This document shows, one piece after another, positions 1-5,878 of a DNA stretch of 13,510 nucleotides. Source of the stretch: JALHMQ01 sp020248785 (GTDB lineage Bacteria; Pseudomonadota; Gammaproteobacteria; Burkholderiales; Burkholderiaceae_F); assembly GCA_046343415.1 (NCBI GenBank), contig JBKDNL010000202.1, positions 1-13,510 on the forward strand. The letters run 5' to 3'. A program made the position numbers and the translations under genes. The number at the start of each line of letters is the position of its first letter. Position 1 is the stretch's first letter. The notes below the pieces were generated by a model that searched no databases, was not told the origin of the DNA, and worked only from the letters and a program-made list of their open reading frames with translations.

Positions 1-149
1 AACTCGGCATTGGCAGTCTCGTCCGCGACATCCATGCAACTGCCCTCCAGCGCCATGACGCGCAGCCCCCGGTACCAGGCGTCCGGCGCCCCCTGCGTGG
101 CCAGCGGGCGCACAACCCGTTCGGCGAGTTGACGCATCACCGGGCAGGT
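1..149 (-). pseudogene. IS4-family transposase fragment, 5' truncated, runs off left edge
   Basis: Minus-strand translation from an ATG at 137 gives MRQLAERVVRPLATQGAPDA followed by WYRGLRVMALEGSCMDVADE. The stretch WYRGLRVMALEGS followed by DVADETAN is the hallmark preceding the first catalytic Asp region of IS4-group DDE transposases with an Nter_IS4 domain. Upstream of about codon CPVMRQ the resemblance stops: the expected N-terminal 100 or so residues are absent and the frame runs into unrelated sequence. The piece is therefore a 5'-truncated transposase whose remainder lies beyond the left edge. Whether the C-terminal part is intact cannot be seen. The ATG at 137 is the first in-frame start near the breakpoint and need not be used. 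Confidence 0.6.
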
Positions 150-150
150 C

Positions 151-435
151 TCAGCGTTCGTCGAACACTTGCGGCTTGCCCTTGAAGGGTCGGTTCGGTC
201 CGTGGTAGGCAATGGAGCAGAGAAGCGGTTGGTGAGCGGGCTGACGGCGACGCAGGGCGTAGCAGCGGATGCGGTGGCGGTTGAAGTCGACCTCGCAGCG
301 CACCTTCTGGCCGGCATCGATGCACAGACCCAGGAAGGCGTGGCGCACATCGCGCAACACGCCCTGCACGGGCACCGAGATCTGCACCTGCGCAGCCGGC
401 AATGCCCGCGGCGCGGGCTTCATGCGAGACTTCAT
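151..435 (-). pseudogene. IS256-type transposase N-terminus fused to an unrecognised tail
   Basis: This 94-codon frame starts MKSRMKPAPRALPAAQVQIS and continues VPVQGVLRDVRHAFLGLCIDAGQKV. That matches the N-terminus of IS256-family (mutator-type) transposases common in betaproteobacteria, which are normally about 400 residues long. After residue 45 (about position 300) the IS256 resemblance ends abruptly. The next 49 residues, including the string RHRIRCYALRRR, do not continue the family, and the frame stops at 151. I do not recognise the tail, which may come from a third element. The ATG at 435 has a weak GGAA ribosome-binding site just upstream. The catalytic DDE residues are all missing, so the product would be inactive as a transposase. 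Confidence 0.6.
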
Positions 436-466
436 TTCCGTGGTTTCTTTCTTTGCTTACAAGGCT

Positions 467-486
467 CCTGGATGTTCGCATCCAGG
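467..486. repeat. Perfect 8-bp hairpin with TTCG loop upstream of the IS256-type frame
   Basis: Positions 467-474 (CCTGGATG) and 479-486 (CATCCAGG) are perfectly complementary around a four-base TTCG loop (CGAA on the minus strand). It lies 31 bases upstream of the IS256-type start codon at 435, within the transposase leader. No T-run follows it in either direction, so it is not a standard terminator. IS elements often carry a hairpin near the transposase start that limits read-in expression; that role is inferred here. Confidence 0.6.
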
Positions 487-585
487 CGAAAGGAACCGCC
501 ACCTTCAACTCACCCGTTCAACATACTTCGGGACATTGCCCATCGAAGCCTCGACGGAAGCAGATTGTGATCGAGAAAGATCTAT

Positions 586-602
586 CTGAACGGTATTGCC
601 CC
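586..602 (-). repeat. Candidate terminal inverted repeat of the IS4-type remnant
   Basis: The plus strand reads CTGAACGGTATTGCCCC at the outer edge of the IS debris. It resembles the terminal repeats I remember for IS4-group elements (a run of C, then a GGCATTGCC-like core). It lies in the expected position, outside the transposase 5' end. A second similar string, GGGACATTGCCC at 530-541, may be the end of the IS256-type element. The partner repeat is outside the window, so this rests on resemblance alone. Confidence 0.35.
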
Positions 603-666
603 TAGCCCGCCTGACCCTTGACGCTCCGACGCATGATCTGATGCGGCGCTGCATGATCCTACGCCG

Positions 667-1308
667 TCAGGCGAAGTCCGGCTGATTCTCCGGCCGGGCC
701 GCCTCGAACGACGGCAGCGCCATACAGCCGTCGAAGATGCGCATGACCGTCGGCACATGCTCGAGCCGGCAGTCAAAGCGCCGGGCGTTGAAGATCTGCG
801 GGACGATGAGCACATCGGCCAGCGTCACGTGATCGCCGAGCACGAAGCGCCCGCAGCGGCCGGCCGCCACCAATTGCGCGTCCAGCTGCGCCAGCCCCTG
901 CTCCACCCAGTGCTGGTACCAGCCGTCCTTCTGCTCCTCGGACAGGGCCAGGTCATGCTTCAGGTAGCGCAGCACGCGCAGGTTGTTGAGCGGATGGATC
1001 TCGCACGCGATCGACAGCGCCATGGCGCGCACATAGGCGCGCTCCTGCGGCGCGTGCGGCAGCAGCGGAGGCGCAGGAAACGTCTCGTCCAGGTACTCGA
1101 TGATGGCCAGCGACTGCGTCAGGTGCCGGCCGTCGTGTTCGAGCACCGGGACCAGTTCGGCCGGGTTGATCGCCTTGAACCCCTCGGCAAACTGCTCGCC
1201 TTTCATCAGGGCCACGGGGGCGTACTCGAACGGCAGCCCCTTGAGGTTGAGCGCAATGCGCACCCGGAACGAGGCCGAGGAGCGCGCGGCGCCATAGAGC
1301 TTCATCAT
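667..1308 (-). CDS. maiA: Maleylacetoacetate / maleylpyruvate isomerase (zeta-class glutathione transferase)
   Basis: This 213-residue cytosolic enzyme uses glutathione to isomerise maleylacetoacetate to fumarylacetoacetate or maleylpyruvate to fumarylpyruvate. The N-terminal thioredoxin-fold domain (about 1-80) carries the zeta-class active-site motif SSASFRVR at 10-17 and the TQS motif near 64-66 that binds the gamma-glutamyl group. The helical C-terminal domain has IACEIHPLNNLRVL (100-113) and LADVLIVPQ (163-171), both typical of MaiA/NagL. The family often has SSCS or SSAS at the active site, so the motif is normal. It is the last gene of the hydrolase-TRAP operon and starts 16 bases after dctM ends. 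The start is fixed by a very strong Shine-Dalgarno at 1310-1320; the second Met, at 1305, is an alternative. With the hydrolase at 4541-5236 it would form the final two steps of a gentisate or homogentisate pathway. The choice between those substrates cannot be made from sequence alone. Confidence 0.9.
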   Translation of the reverse strand: MMKLYGAARSSASFRVRIALNLKGLPFEYAPVALMKGEQFAEGFKAINPAELVPVLEHDGRHLTQSLAIIEYLDETFPAPPLLPHAPQERAYVRAMALSIACEIHPLNNLRVLRYLKHDLALSEEQKDGWYQHWVEQGLAQLDAQLVAAGRCGRFVLGDHVTLADVLIVPQIFNARRFDCRLEHVPTVMRIFDGCMALPSFEAARPENQPDFA

Positions 1309-1309
1309 C

Positions 1310-1320
1310 GGATCACCTCC
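1310..1320 (-). promoter_or_regulatory. Exceptionally strong Shine-Dalgarno site for maiA
   Basis: On the minus strand the sequence is GGAGGTGATCC, the exact 11-base complement of the anti-Shine-Dalgarno tail of 16S rRNA (GGATCACCTCC). The GGAGG core lies 7 bases before the ATG at 1308. It occupies almost all of the dctM-maiA gap and selects the first of two adjacent Met codons. It could maintain high expression of the last gene in the operon. Confidence 0.8.
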
Positions 1321-1324
1321 GGCA

Positions 1325-2644
1325 TCACGTCATGAACTGGACCAGCCACAGCGACAGTAGCGGAAACGCGAGCAGCAGCAGCGTGCGCACCGCGTCGGCC
1401 GCCAGGAACAGGAAGGCAAAGCGGTAGGTCCGGCCCATGGGCACATCGCGCGCCAGGCCGTTGATGACATACACGTTCAGCCCCACCGGCGGCGCGATCA
1501 GCCCGATGTTCACCACGCACAGCACCAGGATGCCGAACCAGATCATCTTGGCTTCGGGCGCAAGGCCCATGAGCTCGAGGCTCGCGACGGTCGGCAGCAG
1601 CACCGGCAGTGTCAGCAGCAGCATGGACAGCTCGTCCATCACGCCGCCGAGAACGATGTAAAAAAGCAGGATCGCCGCGACGATCAGCAGCGGCGGCACG
1701 TCGAGCTGGCCGACGAATTCGGCCACGCGCGCCGGCATCTGTGACAGCGCCAGCGCGCTGTTGAGCATGTCGGCACCGGCGAAGATCATGAAGATCATCG
1801 CGGTGGTCTCCGCTGTGCCTAGCAGTGCCTGTGCAATGCCGGGCCAGCGCAGCGCGCCACGCAGCACGCCGACCAGCAGAGTAAGCGCGGCACCCACCGC
1901 GGCCGCCTCGGTCGCGGTGAACACACCGCCGTAGATGCCACCGAAGACGAGCAGGAAGATGAGCACGACCGGCCACGCGCCGGCGAGCGTCGCCAGCCGC
2001 GTGCGCCAGTCCTGGCGCGGCTCCGCCGGTCCGGCGTCGGGACGCAGGTGGCAGAAGATCGCGATGGCGATGCAGTAGCCGGCCGCGGCGATCAGGCCCG
2101 GGATGAAGGCGGCCGCAAAGAGCTTGGCGATGTTCTGCTCCGCGAGGATGGCGTAGACCACCAGCACCACCGAGGGCGGGATCAGGATGCCGAGCGTGCC
2201 GCCGGCCGCCAGCGTTGCGGTGGCCAGCCCGCCGTCGTAGCGATAGCGCTTCATCTCCGGCAAGGCCACGCTGCCAATCGTGGCGGCCGTGGCCACCGAC
2301 GAGCCACACACCGCACCGAAGGCCGCGCAGGCGAGCACGCTGGCCTGCGCCAGCCCGCCGCGCCAGTGCCCAACGAAGGCAGCCGCCGCGCGAAACAGCG
2401 CGGCCGACAGCCCGCCCTGCGCCGCAAGCTGACCCATCAAGATGAACAGTGGAATAACCGACAGGTCGTAGATCGAGAACCGCGCGAACGCCAGGCCCTT
2501 CATGTACGCCAGCAAGGCCCCGGGCGAAGACAACATGAGGTAGCCGAGCACGCCCGGCACAAACATCGCGACCCAGATGGGCACGCGCAGCGCCATGAGC
2601 AGCAGCATCAGGACAAGGAGCAGGAGCGGCAGCGCCTCGGTCAT
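1325..2644 (-). CDS. dctM: TRAP transporter large permease (DctM family)
   Basis: This 439-residue inner-membrane protein is the ion-coupled transport subunit of a tripartite ATP-independent periplasmic transporter. The length is normal for DctM. It is hydrophobic throughout, with about a dozen membrane segments. Family motifs are visible: GSSVATAATIGSVALPEM near 113-130, GTLGILIPPS around 148-157, an acid-rich VMDELSMLLLTLPVLLP stretch near 334-350, and LIAPPVGLNVYVI near 381-393, which forms the second hairpin-type motif. It starts 12 bases downstream of dctQ with only a weak GAGCGG ribosome site, so its translation is probably coupled. The adjacent isomerase and hydrolase suggest that the cargo is an aromatic acid or a ring-cleavage intermediate. 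Confidence 0.93.
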   Translation of the reverse strand: MTEALPLLLLVLMLLLMALRVPIWVAMFVPGVLGYLMLSSPGALLAYMKGLAFARFSIYDLSVIPLFILMGQLAAQGGLSAALFRAAAAFVGHWRGGLAQASVLACAAFGAVCGSSVATAATIGSVALPEMKRYRYDGGLATATLAAGGTLGILIPPSVVLVVYAILAEQNIAKLFAAAFIPGLIAAAGYCIAIAIFCHLRPDAGPAEPRQDWRTRLATLAGAWPVVLIFLLVFGGIYGGVFTATEAAAVGAALTLLVGVLRGALRWPGIAQALLGTAETTAMIFMIFAGADMLNSALALSQMPARVAEFVGQLDVPPLLIVAAILLFYIVLGGVMDELSMLLLTLPVLLPTVASLELMGLAPEAKMIWFGILVLCVVNIGLIAPPVGLNVYVINGLARDVPMGRTYRFAFLFLAADAVRTLLLLAFPLLSLWLVQFMT

Positions 2645-2656
2645 GTGCCGCTCGGG

Positions 2657-3145
2657 TCAGACCATCTCGCCGCGCCACTGGCGCCACGCGAGGTTCAGGG
2701 CGATGACTCCGGACAACGCCAGCCCCGGCACCATCGCCAGGTAAGTGAGCCAGAACGGGAAGCCGGTGACCATGGTGGTCTCGCCGGCCGCCTTCATGTC
2801 AGCCACGCCCACGCCCGCGCGCCAGGCCAGGACCAGCATGGCCGTGGCAAGCAGCGTGCTGCCCAGTGCATCCAGCCGCCGACGCGTGCGCGCAGCCGCG
2901 CGCGCCGTGAAGAAGTCGACGATGATGTGCGCGTTGCGCACCTGGCAGTACGGCAGGAACAGCGCCACCGCAACCGCGCAGGCAACCTGCATGAGCTCGA
3001 CGTCGCCCAGCACGGGCCGGTCGGCCACCCAGCGGCCGAGCACCGAGACCACGCTCATGCCCGTGGCGGCGAGCAGCACGCAACCGCCCAACAGCGCAAG
3101 CGCACGGGCAAGGAAAAGCAAGGCTCGATCGAAACGTCGCTGCAT
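2657..3145 (-). CDS. dctQ: TRAP transporter small permease (DctQ family)
   Basis: This is the small membrane subunit of the TRAP transporter, 162 residues from the ATG at 3145, and it pairs with DctM. Four membrane segments are visible. Family signatures include VVSVLGRWVADRPVLGDVEL after the first segment and CQVRNAHIIVDFF after the second (the usual form is RNGHI-VD-F). The frame also has a GTG at 3193 that would add 16 residues. Neither start has a clear Shine-Dalgarno. The ATG was chosen because homologues begin close to the M-RR-DRALL stretch just before the first membrane helix. The gene is preceded by a 170-base gap after dctP that shows no recognisable gene or terminator, only short GC-rich inverted repeats. 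Confidence 0.88.
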   Translation of the reverse strand: MQRRFDRALLFLARALALLGGCVLLAATGMSVVSVLGRWVADRPVLGDVELMQVACAVAVALFLPYCQVRNAHIIVDFFTARAAARTRRRLDALGSTLLATAMLVLAWRAGVGVADMKAAGETTMVTGFPFWLTYLAMVPGLALSGVIALNLAWRQWRGEMV

Positions 3146-3315
3146 GCGCGGTGACACGATGCGCCGCGTGCGCCAGGAAACCCCTGGCGACACCGGCAGC
3201 CGAACGCGGCGCGAGACTCTAGCAGCGGCGCGACGGCCAGCGCTGCAGCGTGCCGGCCACCCTCACCCGCCGACCGGCGTACGAGCAGTGGCGACGCGGC
3301 TGTCCCCGCCCGATG

Positions 3316-4407
3316 TCACTTCTTCTGCTCGGCCTTCCTGGTGCTGGAGACGGGCGCCGCAGACGCGGCAGGCTTTGCCTGGAACCTGGCCAGCAGATCG
3401 CGGGCATCGGCCATCATTTGCGTGCCGTTGAGGCCGCGGTTGTTCATGTCGGCGATCCACTGACCATAGAGGCCCCGCGCGGCGCGGTCCCAGCGCGTGA
3501 GCTCGGTGGCGGCGATCACGTTGATCTGGTTGCCGCGGTCGAGCGCGAGCTTGCGCGCGGCGGGTGCGGAGGCATCCCAGATCGCCCCCGCACGGCCTGA
3601 AAGCTCCAGACCGGAGTTGTTGTCGATCACCTTCTTGAGCTCCGGCGGCAGCTTGTCGTATGTCGCCTTGTTCATCGCGAACAGGAATACCGCCGTGTAC
3701 AGCGCCGGCATGCCGGGGTCGGTCTCGGCGTGGTACTTCACCATCTCGTGCACCTTGACCGAGGGCACCACTTCCCACGGAATCACGGCGCCATCGATCA
3801 CGCCCTTGCTCAAGGCATCGGCCAAGGCCGGCACCGGCATTGACACCGGCGTGGCACCGAACGCCGCCAGCATGCGGTTGGTCATGCGCGTGGGCGCGCG
3901 CAGCTTGAGCCCGCGAAAGTCCTCGAGCGTGCGGATCTGCCGCTCGCGCGTGTGGATGACGCCGGTGTCGTGCACGTGGATGGCCAACGGCTTGACCGCG
4001 TCGAACTCCTTCACCCCGTGCAACTCGTAGAACGCCCATGCCGCCTTGGACGCCGATTCCGCGCTGTTGATCATGAAGGGCAGCTCGAATACCTCCATGA
4101 TCGGGAAGCGCCCGGCGTTGTAGCCCGGCAGCGTCCAGACGATGTCGGCTACGCCATCTCGGGCCTGGTCGAACAGCTGCGGCGGCGTGCCGCCCAATTG
4201 CATGGACGGGAAGATCTGGCACTTGAGTCGGTTGTTCGACTCCCGCGCGATCTTTTCGCACCACGGCGCGATCAGCTTGGCGTGATTGGTCGAGGACGTG
4301 GGCAGGAAGTGCGCAACCTTGAGCGTGAACTCCTGTGCAGCGGCCTGCGGCATCGACAGGCACGCGAGCAGCGCGGCCAGGGCGCGCGGCACGAGCGTGT
4401 AACGCAT
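3316..4407 (-). CDS. dctP: TRAP transporter periplasmic solute-binding protein (DctP family)
   Basis: This 363-residue exported protein captures the substrate in the periplasm and delivers it to DctQM. Residues 1-25 form a signal peptide with a basic start, a hydrophobic core and an AAAQ cleavage region. The mature part opens FTLKVAHFLP, typical of the family. The motif GLKLRAPTRMTNRMLAAFGA (about 166-185) holds the conserved arginine that binds the ligand carboxylate. PVPALADALSKGVIDGA and the following IPWE stretch match the second half of the binding site. The reading frame extends to 4437, but the ATG at 4407 is preferred: it has a GGAGA ribosome site 4-5 bases upstream and begins directly at the signal peptide. 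The C-terminus carries a short Ala/Lys-rich tail. A palindrome and a tandem repeat lie just upstream (4430-4483). The substrate is an organic acid; aromatic or dicarboxylate identity is inferred from the neighbours. Confidence 0.92.
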   Translation of the reverse strand: MRYTLVPRALAALLACLSMPQAAAQEFTLKVAHFLPTSSTNHAKLIAPWCEKIARESNNRLKCQIFPSMQLGGTPPQLFDQARDGVADIVWTLPGYNAGRFPIMEVFELPFMINSAESASKAAWAFYELHGVKEFDAVKPLAIHVHDTGVIHTRERQIRTLEDFRGLKLRAPTRMTNRMLAAFGATPVSMPVPALADALSKGVIDGAVIPWEVVPSVKVHEMVKYHAETDPGMPALYTAVFLFAMNKATYDKLPPELKKVIDNNSGLELSGRAGAIWDASAPAARKLALDRGNQINVIAATELTRWDRAARGLYGQWIADMNNRGLNGTQMMADARDLLARFQAKPAASAAPVSSTRKAEQKK

Positions 4408-4429
4408 GGGTCTCCGATGGGCGAAGCGC

Positions 4430-4445
4430 GCCGGCACGTGCCGGC
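4430..4445. promoter_or_regulatory. Perfect 16-bp palindrome upstream of dctP
   Basis: GCCGGCACGTGCCGGC is fully self-complementary, with a CACGTG core. It is 22 bases upstream of the dctP start and next to the 17-bp tandem repeat. It could be a dimeric regulator's operator or, in mRNA, a hairpin stabilising the dctP message. No T-run follows it, so a terminator is unlikely. Function is unproven. Confidence 0.5.
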
Positions 4446-4449
4446 GCCG

Positions 4450-4483
4450 CGTGGTTCTTGGTGTGGCGTGGTTCTTGGTGTGG
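4450..4483. repeat. Perfect tandem duplication of a 17-bp unit
   Basis: The 17-base unit CGTGGTTCTTGGTGTGG occurs twice without interruption or mismatch, at 4450-4466 and 4467-4483. It is in the 133-base gap between the hydrolase gene and dctP. It is T/G-rich in an otherwise GC-rich region. It may be a recent slippage duplication or paired regulator sites. Confidence 0.85.
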
Positions 4484-4540
4484 GTTGGAGGATAGCCCGC
4501 GCTAGCCCCGCGGCCCGGCGAGCATTGGCCTTGTAAGGCC

Positions 4541-5236
4541 CTAGACCACGCGCACCGTCAACGAGCCGACGCCGTCGACCCCGCCTTGCATCAGATCTCC
4601 GCGTTGCACGGCGGCCACGCCCTCGGGCGTCCCGGTGAAGATGAGGTCGCCGGGCGCGAGCTCGAAGTACTTGGACAGGTGCTCAATCGTCTCGTTGACG
4701 TTCCAGATGAGTTTTCCGACATCGCTCTCCTGCCGCTTGGCGCCGTTGACGTTGAGCCAGATGCGGCCGCTGTTGATCTCGCCAGTACGGGCGATCGGCT
4801 TGATCGGCCCGATCGGTGCCGAGTGATCGAAGCCCTTGCCTACTTCCCACGGGCGGCCCTGCTTCTTCATCTCGCCCTGAAGGTCTCGGCGCGTCATGTC
4901 CAGCCCGACCGCGTAGCCCCAGATGTACCTCGACGCATCGGCGGCTGGAATGTTGCGGCCTCGCTTGCCGATGGCCACGACTAGTTCCGTTTCGTGGTGC
5001 AGGTTGCTCGTCTCGCCGGGGTACGGCAGCTCGGCCGCCTTGCCCTCGGGCGCAATCAGCACGGCGTCCGCCGGCTTGGCAAAGAAAAACGGCGGCTCGC
5101 GGCCCGTGAAGCCCATCTCCTTGGCGTGCTCCTCGTAGTTGCGGCCGACGCAGTAGATGCGATGCACAGGATAGAGATCGGTCGAGTTGAACACCGGCAC
5201 GACCGGCTGCGCGGGTGCGGCGAAGACATATCCCAT
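4541..5236 (-). CDS. Fumarylacetoacetate hydrolase family protein, probable fumarylpyruvate hydrolase
   Basis: This 231-residue enzyme is of the short FAH family and is predicted to hydrolyse fumarylpyruvate to fumarate and pyruvate, or a related acylpyruvate. After an N-terminal cap, YCVGRNYEEHAKEMG (28-42) is the family's lid and active-site segment. The metal ligands are visible as E82 and E84 in HHETEL and D113 in GLDMTRRDLQ. K134 in GKGFDHSAP and TGTPEGV (201-207) complete the signature. The length and the opening resemble NagK-type fumarylpyruvate hydrolases rather than the 400-residue tyrosine-pathway FAH. An AAGGAAG ribosome site lies 5-6 bases before the ATG. It is the first gene of a run with dctP, dctQ, dctM and maiA on the same strand. 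The gentisate dioxygenase that would feed it is absent from the window. The family call is firm; the precise substrate is inferred. Confidence 0.9.
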   Translation of the reverse strand: MGYVFAAPAQPVVPVFNSTDLYPVHRIYCVGRNYEEHAKEMGFTGREPPFFFAKPADAVLIAPEGKAAELPYPGETSNLHHETELVVAIGKRGRNIPAADASRYIWGYAVGLDMTRRDLQGEMKKQGRPWEVGKGFDHSAPIGPIKPIARTGEINSGRIWLNVNGAKRQESDVGKLIWNVNETIEHLSKYFELAPGDLIFTGTPEGVAAVQRGDLMQGGVDGVGSLTVRVV

Positions 5237-5338
5237 GGAACTTCCTTTCGCTTCTAAAGATAATGCAGCGTGGTCGCACGCATCCCTGCACGTCGTTGCC
5301 TGCCGTGTTCAATCATGCGCCAATCTCCTCGCACGGCC

Positions 5339-5878
5339 TCAGCCGGGCAGCCGCAGCACGACGACGTCGCCGGGCTGCGGCCGCGTGACGCTCACCAGAC
5401 CAGCGAGCTGCAACACGCAGCACACATGGCGACCGTCGACTGCGACGATGCGGGCGTACAAGCAACCGGTCTGCGCACCCTCCACGGTGACGCTGCGCTC
5501 GACATCGCCCGGCGCGAGCTCACCGGCTTCGAGCGCCAGGTGCAGTTGCAGAGGTCCGGCGTCCCATGCCAGCACGCGCGCACCCAGCACGCGCTGCGGC
5601 TCCAGGCCGCGCAGGCGGCGGATCTCGATGTCGCTCCACACCGTGGCGCGGCAGGCGAGCACGATGCCGCGGACACGCACCTCGGGCTCCAGCGCCCAGG
5701 GGTCGTAGTCGAGCTCATGCACCTCACCAGCGAGCAGCTGGACCTTGCAGGTGCCGCACTCGCCCGCCTCGCACGACGACGGCAGGGTGATGCGGTGGCG
5801 CCGCAGCGCAAGCAGCACGGTCTCGCCGTCCTCCGCGCTGTAGATCCGTGCGTCGTCCTTGATGCGGATCAGCGGCAT
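5339..5878 (-). CDS. 2Fe-2S ferredoxin-domain protein coupled to the iron permease
   Basis: This 179-residue soluble protein has an N-terminal plant-type ferredoxin domain (1 to about 90). Cluster ligands C36, C41 and C44 lie in CEAGECGTC, with C76 in VLACRA; the spacing C-x4-C-x2-C-x31-C is canonical for a 2Fe-2S centre. Residues 95-179 form an apparently beta-rich extension with three further cysteines (139, 153, 154). It ends in RPQPGDVVVLRLPG, which faintly recalls the FAD-domain edge of ferredoxin reductases, but no FAD or NAD motif is present. Its ATG at 5878 overlaps the TGA of the ferric-iron permease (ATGA), so the two are translationally coupled. It may pass electrons to reduce imported iron, or may sense iron or redox state. 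Its exact function is unknown to me. A 102-base gap without a clear terminator separates it from the hydrolase gene. Confidence 0.85.
   Translation of the reverse strand: MPLIRIKDDARIYSAEDGETVLLALRRHRITLPSSCEAGECGTCKVQLLAGEVHELDYDPWALEPEVRVRGIVLACRATVWSDIEIRRLRGLEPQRVLGARVLAWDAGPLQLHLALEAGELAPGDVERSVTVEGAQTGCLYARIVAVDGRHVCCVLQLAGLVSVTRPQPGDVVVLRLPG

Larger units (their letters stand above)
1..602 (-). mobile_element. Degenerate nested insertion-sequence remnants (IS4-type and IS256-type)
   Basis: This stretch holds no intact gene. Read on the minus strand from right to left it contains a candidate IS terminus (586-602), a second related terminus-like motif (530-541), the first 45 residues of an IS256-type transposase (435 down to about 301), an unrecognised coding tail (300-151), and an IS4-type transposase fragment (149 to the left edge) in another frame. 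The order suggests that an IS4-type element received an IS256-type element and that the composite then lost most of its interior. The pieces are recognised by resemblance to remembered family sequences. The exact boundaries and the nesting order are inferred. Confidence 0.6.

Noticed and set aside
630..645. Short inverted repeat CGCAT/ATGCG downstream of maiA as a terminator
   Set aside because: The 5-bp stem is weak and no T-run follows on the minus strand.
1305..2687. A 460-codon minus-strand frame overlapping dctM
   Set aside because: It is longer than dctM itself, but the translation is Arg/Ala/Gly-rich nonsense, whereas the neighbouring frame gives a textbook DctM.
2048..3154. Long plus-strand frame (368 codons) opposite dctM and dctQ
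   Set aside because: It is rich in His, Arg, Gln and Gly with no family resemblance and lies antisense to two clearly recognisable transporter genes. It is a product of high GC content.
3263..4363. A 366-codon minus-strand frame overlapping dctP
   Set aside because: The composition is Arg/His-rich with no signal peptide or motif. The overlapping frame has a signal peptide and the complete TRAP binding-protein signature.
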